A stretch of DNA of 5,845 nt, taken from positions 1 through 5,845 of the forward strand of contig JAEZYN010000019.1 of the NCBI GenBank assembly GCA_023419095.1. The letters run 5' to 3'. Shown piece by piece: positions 3,477-5,845 of this stretch. Numbering within the stretch: position 1 is the first letter of the stretch; every line of letters starts with the position of its first letter. Both the position numbers and the translations under genes were made by a program. Origin of the DNA: Bacteroidota bacterium (GTDB taxonomy: Bacteria > Bacteroidota > Bacteroidia > Flavobacteriales > Weeksellaceae). The notes below the pieces were generated by a model. That model ran no database searches and was not told the origin of the DNA. It saw only the letters and a list, made by a program, of their open reading frames with translations.

Positions 3477-5845
3477 ATGAAAAAACTTCAGAGTATTCTT
3501 ATCTCAACCCGCACCATGGCGGTCCTGTTGCTTGTTTATGCTTTTTCAATGGCTTACGCCACCTTCCTCGAAAACGATTACGGTACACCCACGGCGAAAG
3601 CGCTGATTTATGAAGCGAAATGGTTTGAATTGGTCATGTTGCTTTTGATCTTGAACTTTATTGGAAATATTTCACGATATCAGCTCTGGAAGCGTGAGAA
3701 ATGGCCGGTTTTGGTTTTTCACCTTTCGTTTATCCTGATTTTCATCGGTGGTGCGATAACGCGTTATATCAGTTATGAAGGCATCATGCACATCCGTGAA
3801 GGAGAAACTTCAAATGAGGTGATCACGGACAAAAATTTCTTTAAAATTCAGATCGAAGAAAAAGGAGATATTCTGAATTACCAGGACGTGCCGTACCTGA
3901 TGTCGCCGCTTCACAAGAATTTCTCAGCAAATTACGACTATCACGGGAAAAAGGTTTCTGTGAAGACAGTGGATTATATCCAGCGTAAAAAGGACAGTTT
4001 GGTCGCTGATAACAGTGGAACTGAATTTCTGCACATTGTATCAACAGGGCAGAACGGGCGTGAAAATATTTACATAAAATCCGGCGAATCAAAATCGCTC
4101 AATGGCATGCTTGTAAGTTTTAACAGGCCGATCGAGGGTGCTGTAGAATTTAATAACACATCAGGCCAGCTTTTAATTAAAACACCCGTTGAATCGGAAT
4201 TCATGACGATGGCAACGCAGGCTACAGGAACTACGAAAAAAGATGAATATCAGCCGCTCGTGCTCCGAAGCTTGTATACCGTGAATGACCTTAAACTGGT
4301 AGTTCCGGATGGCCTGAAGAAAGGTAAACTCATTGCTTATGAAGGCGACCGCAAAAAAGACAAGGACGTTTCCGATCAGCTGACAGTGGAAGTACAGGGA
4401 CCAAAAACCAAGGTAAATGTCGATTTGCCGGTTGAAAAAGCAAATCCGAATGCCTTCAAACAAATTTCGCTGGACGGGATGAATATCATTCTAGGTTTCG
4501 GACCGAAAGTTTATAAAACGCCGTTCTCGCTGAAACTTGACGATTTCGTGATGGAAACCTATCCGGGAAGTTCATCACCAAGTGCCTATGAAAGCCACGT
4601 GCAGATCATCGATAAAGGAACGCAGACGCCTTATAAAATTTATATGAACCACGTACTGAACCATGGCGGTTACCGTTTTTTCCAGGCGAGTTTTGACCCA
4701 GACAGACAGGGAACCGTTCTGTCGGTAAACCATGATTTCTGGGGAACCTTGATCACTTATATTGGTTATGCTTTCCTGTTCATCGGGATGTTTGTGATAT
4801 TCTTCTGGAAAGGAACACATTTCTGGAAACTGAACAAAATGCTTAAAGACGTTAACCGCAAGCGCGTTGCTTCAGTGCTGCTTATTCTTTTGAGTTTAAA
4901 TTTAAGCGCACAAAAGATTGATACGCACGGGACCGACGGAGCGCCGAAAACTTCGCAGCAGACCCATTCTGCAGATGACGGACACGGGCACGGAAGTGAT
5001 GCAAATTTACTTATAGAAGAACCTGCGCCTAAAAAACAGCAGAATTCGCTGGCTTTGCGTTCACCAAAAACTATTACAGCGGACGAAATCATCTCACGAA
5101 ATACCATAAGTAAAGAACACGCTGATAAATTCGCCTATCTGCTGGTGCAGAACTATGAAGGCCGAATTGTTCCGATGAACACGCAGGCACTGGATGTGCT
5201 TCGGAAACTCTACAAGAAAGACGCCTTCCGCGGAACGGGTGGTAAACACCTCACGGCAAACCAGTGGTTTCTCTCCATCAACACCGATACGGCGAGCTGG
5301 ACGATGGTGCCAATTATCAAAGTTGGTACTAAAGGAGGCGAAGAATTAAAGAAAAAAACCAAAGCCAATGAAGACGGCTACACCTCGCTGATGTCGCTTT
5401 TCCCGGCCGATGCCCAGGGAAATCTGCATTATGTATTAGAGGAAGATTATCAGGAAGCCTTCCGTAAAAAACCGGCAGAGCAATCTAATTACGACAAGGA
5501 AGTAATCAATGTAAACGACCGTGTGCAGGCCTTCAATGAGTTCTTCAGCGGCCAGTTTATGCGCATTGTACCTGTACAGAATGATCCAAACAACACATGG
5601 CATTCCTGGCTCGACCAAAGTTTCGAGCCGGATATGGAAGCGCAGAAAGTGATGGGACCTTATTTCTCCGAAGTTTTAGCTGCGCAGAAATCCGGAAATT
5701 GGAGCAAAGCTGACGAAGAGCTTAAAAAACTGTCAGATTATCAGCAAACCTGGGGCAAGAACGTAGTTCCGGCTAAGTCTAAAGTTGATCTGGAAGTCTT
5801 CATGAACAAAGTGAATATCAACTTTCACCTGCTTATTTTCTACAC
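3477..5845 (+). CDS. ccsBA: Cytochrome c biogenesis protein CcsBA (ResB-CcsA fusion), 3' end truncated by window edge
   Basis: System II cytochrome c synthetase of the inner membrane: it moves heme outward and joins it to CXXCH motifs of apocytochromes. The frame is open for 789 codons; Bacteroidota fusions usually exceed 1000 residues, so the CcsA half with its WWD heme-handling motif is outside the window. Visible: TM1 about 13-31 followed by ATFLENDYGT, TM2 about 49-65, and TM3 about 77-97 with H82 in VFHLSF, probably the conserved transmembrane heme-ligand histidine of the CcsB half. A long periplasmic ResB-like region (about 100-418) ends in the hallmark NHGGYRFFQASFDPD (395-409), then TM4 is at 421-443. 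A further hydrophobic stretch (464-478) ends LNLSAQ like a signal peptide, and a His-rich segment follows (H484, H497, H503, H505). Residues about 510-775 form another extracytoplasmic region, and the next membrane segment is just beginning at the edge. The ATG at 3477 starts immediately before TM1, which fits the family. Confidence 0.92.
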   Translation, partial: MKKLQSILISTRTMAVLLLVYAFSMAYATFLENDYGTPTAKALIYEAKWFELVMLLLILNFIGNISRYQLWKREKWPVLVFHLSFILIFIGGAITRYISYEGIMHIREGETSNEVITDKNFFKIQIEEKGDILNYQDVPYLMSPLHKNFSANYDYHGKKVSVKTVDYIQRKKDSLVADNSGTEFLHIVSTGQNGRENIYIKSGESKSLNGMLVSFNRPIEGAVEFNNTSGQLLIKTPVESEFMTMATQATGTTKKDEYQPLVLRSLYTVNDLKLVVPDGLKKGKLIAYEGDRKKDKDVSDQLTVEVQGPKTKVNVDLPVEKANPNAFKQISLDGMNIILGFGPKVYKTPFSLKLDDFVMETYPGSSSPSAYESHVQIIDKGTQTPYKIYMNHVLNHGGYRFFQASFDPDRQGTVLSVNHDFWGTLITYIGYAFLFIGMFVIFFWKGTHFWKLNKMLKDVNRKRVASVLLILLSLNLSAQKIDTHGTDGAPKTSQQTHSADDGHGHGSDANLLIEEPAPKKQQNSLALRSPKTITADEIISRNTISKEHADKFAYLLVQNYEGRIVPMNTQALDVLRKLYKKDAFRGTGGKHLTANQWFLSINTDTASWTMVPIIKVGTKGGEELKKKTKANEDGYTSLMSLFPADAQGNLHYVLEEDYQEAFRKKPAEQSNYDKEVINVNDRVQAFNEFFSGQFMRIVPVQNDPNNTWHSWLDQSFEPDMEAQKVMGPYFSEVLAAQKSGNWSKADEELKKLSDYQQTWGKNVVPAKSKVDLEVFMNKVNINFHLLIFY

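Noticed and set aside
3841..5618. Minus-strand open frames opposite ccsBA (3841-4092, 4173-4463, 4575-4820, 4766-5107, 5436-5618)
   Set aside because: The plus strand codes continuously here for a recognised ResB-type protein, and the antisense products show no known domains.
1..5845. Mobile element, CRISPR array, defence system or prophage remnant
   Set aside because: No transposase or integrase, no regularly spaced repeats, no target-site duplications and no defence-type domains were found. All long genes belong to recognised families.

Overview
The window looks like chromosomal DNA from a member of the Bacteroidota, most likely the family Weeksellaceae (Chryseobacterium-like flavobacteria). 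Three things point there. The beta-lactamase is of the PER/CIA/CGA type (class A, group A2). The cytochrome c synthetase is the fused ResB-CcsA form with an uninterrupted frame. No clear Shine-Dalgarno sequences precede the genes, while 8/8 matches to the Bacteroidota -7 box (TAnnTTTG) do. No transposase, integrase, tRNA, rRNA or CRISPR array is visible, so the region reads as ordinary core genome with an intrinsic resistance gene. Genus assignment is inference.

Layout. Bases 1-2565 hold three minus-strand genes, all reading leftward, in transcription order: a Gfo/Idh/MocA-family NAD(P)-dependent oxidoreductase (1603-2565), a secreted M23 (LytM-type) metallopeptidase (736-1554), and a class A beta-lactamase (1-722, 3' end outside the window). 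Gaps are 48 bp and 13 bp, so the peptidase and beta-lactamase are probably co-transcribed, and perhaps all three are. Bases 2566-2668 are a divergent control region. Bases 2669-5845 hold two plus-strand genes: pcm (protein-L-isoaspartate O-methyltransferase, 2669-3319) and the first 789 codons of a CcsBA-type cytochrome c synthetase (3477-5845, 3' end outside the window). The 157-bp gap between them has a good promoter candidate and two inverted repeats.

Functionally, the left operon places two cell-wall-related periplasmic proteins together: one probably cuts peptidoglycan cross-links or peptides, the other destroys the drugs that block cross-linking. The right half combines protein repair with the extracytoplasmic attachment of heme to c-type cytochromes. 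I see no new multi-gene system. The points most worth a second look are the beta-lactamase in a murein-hydrolase operon, a possible leaderless pcm transcript, a shared promoter architecture at pcm and ccsBA, inverted repeats around the ccsBA promoter, and a histidine-rich segment behind an internal signal-peptide-like helix in CcsBA.
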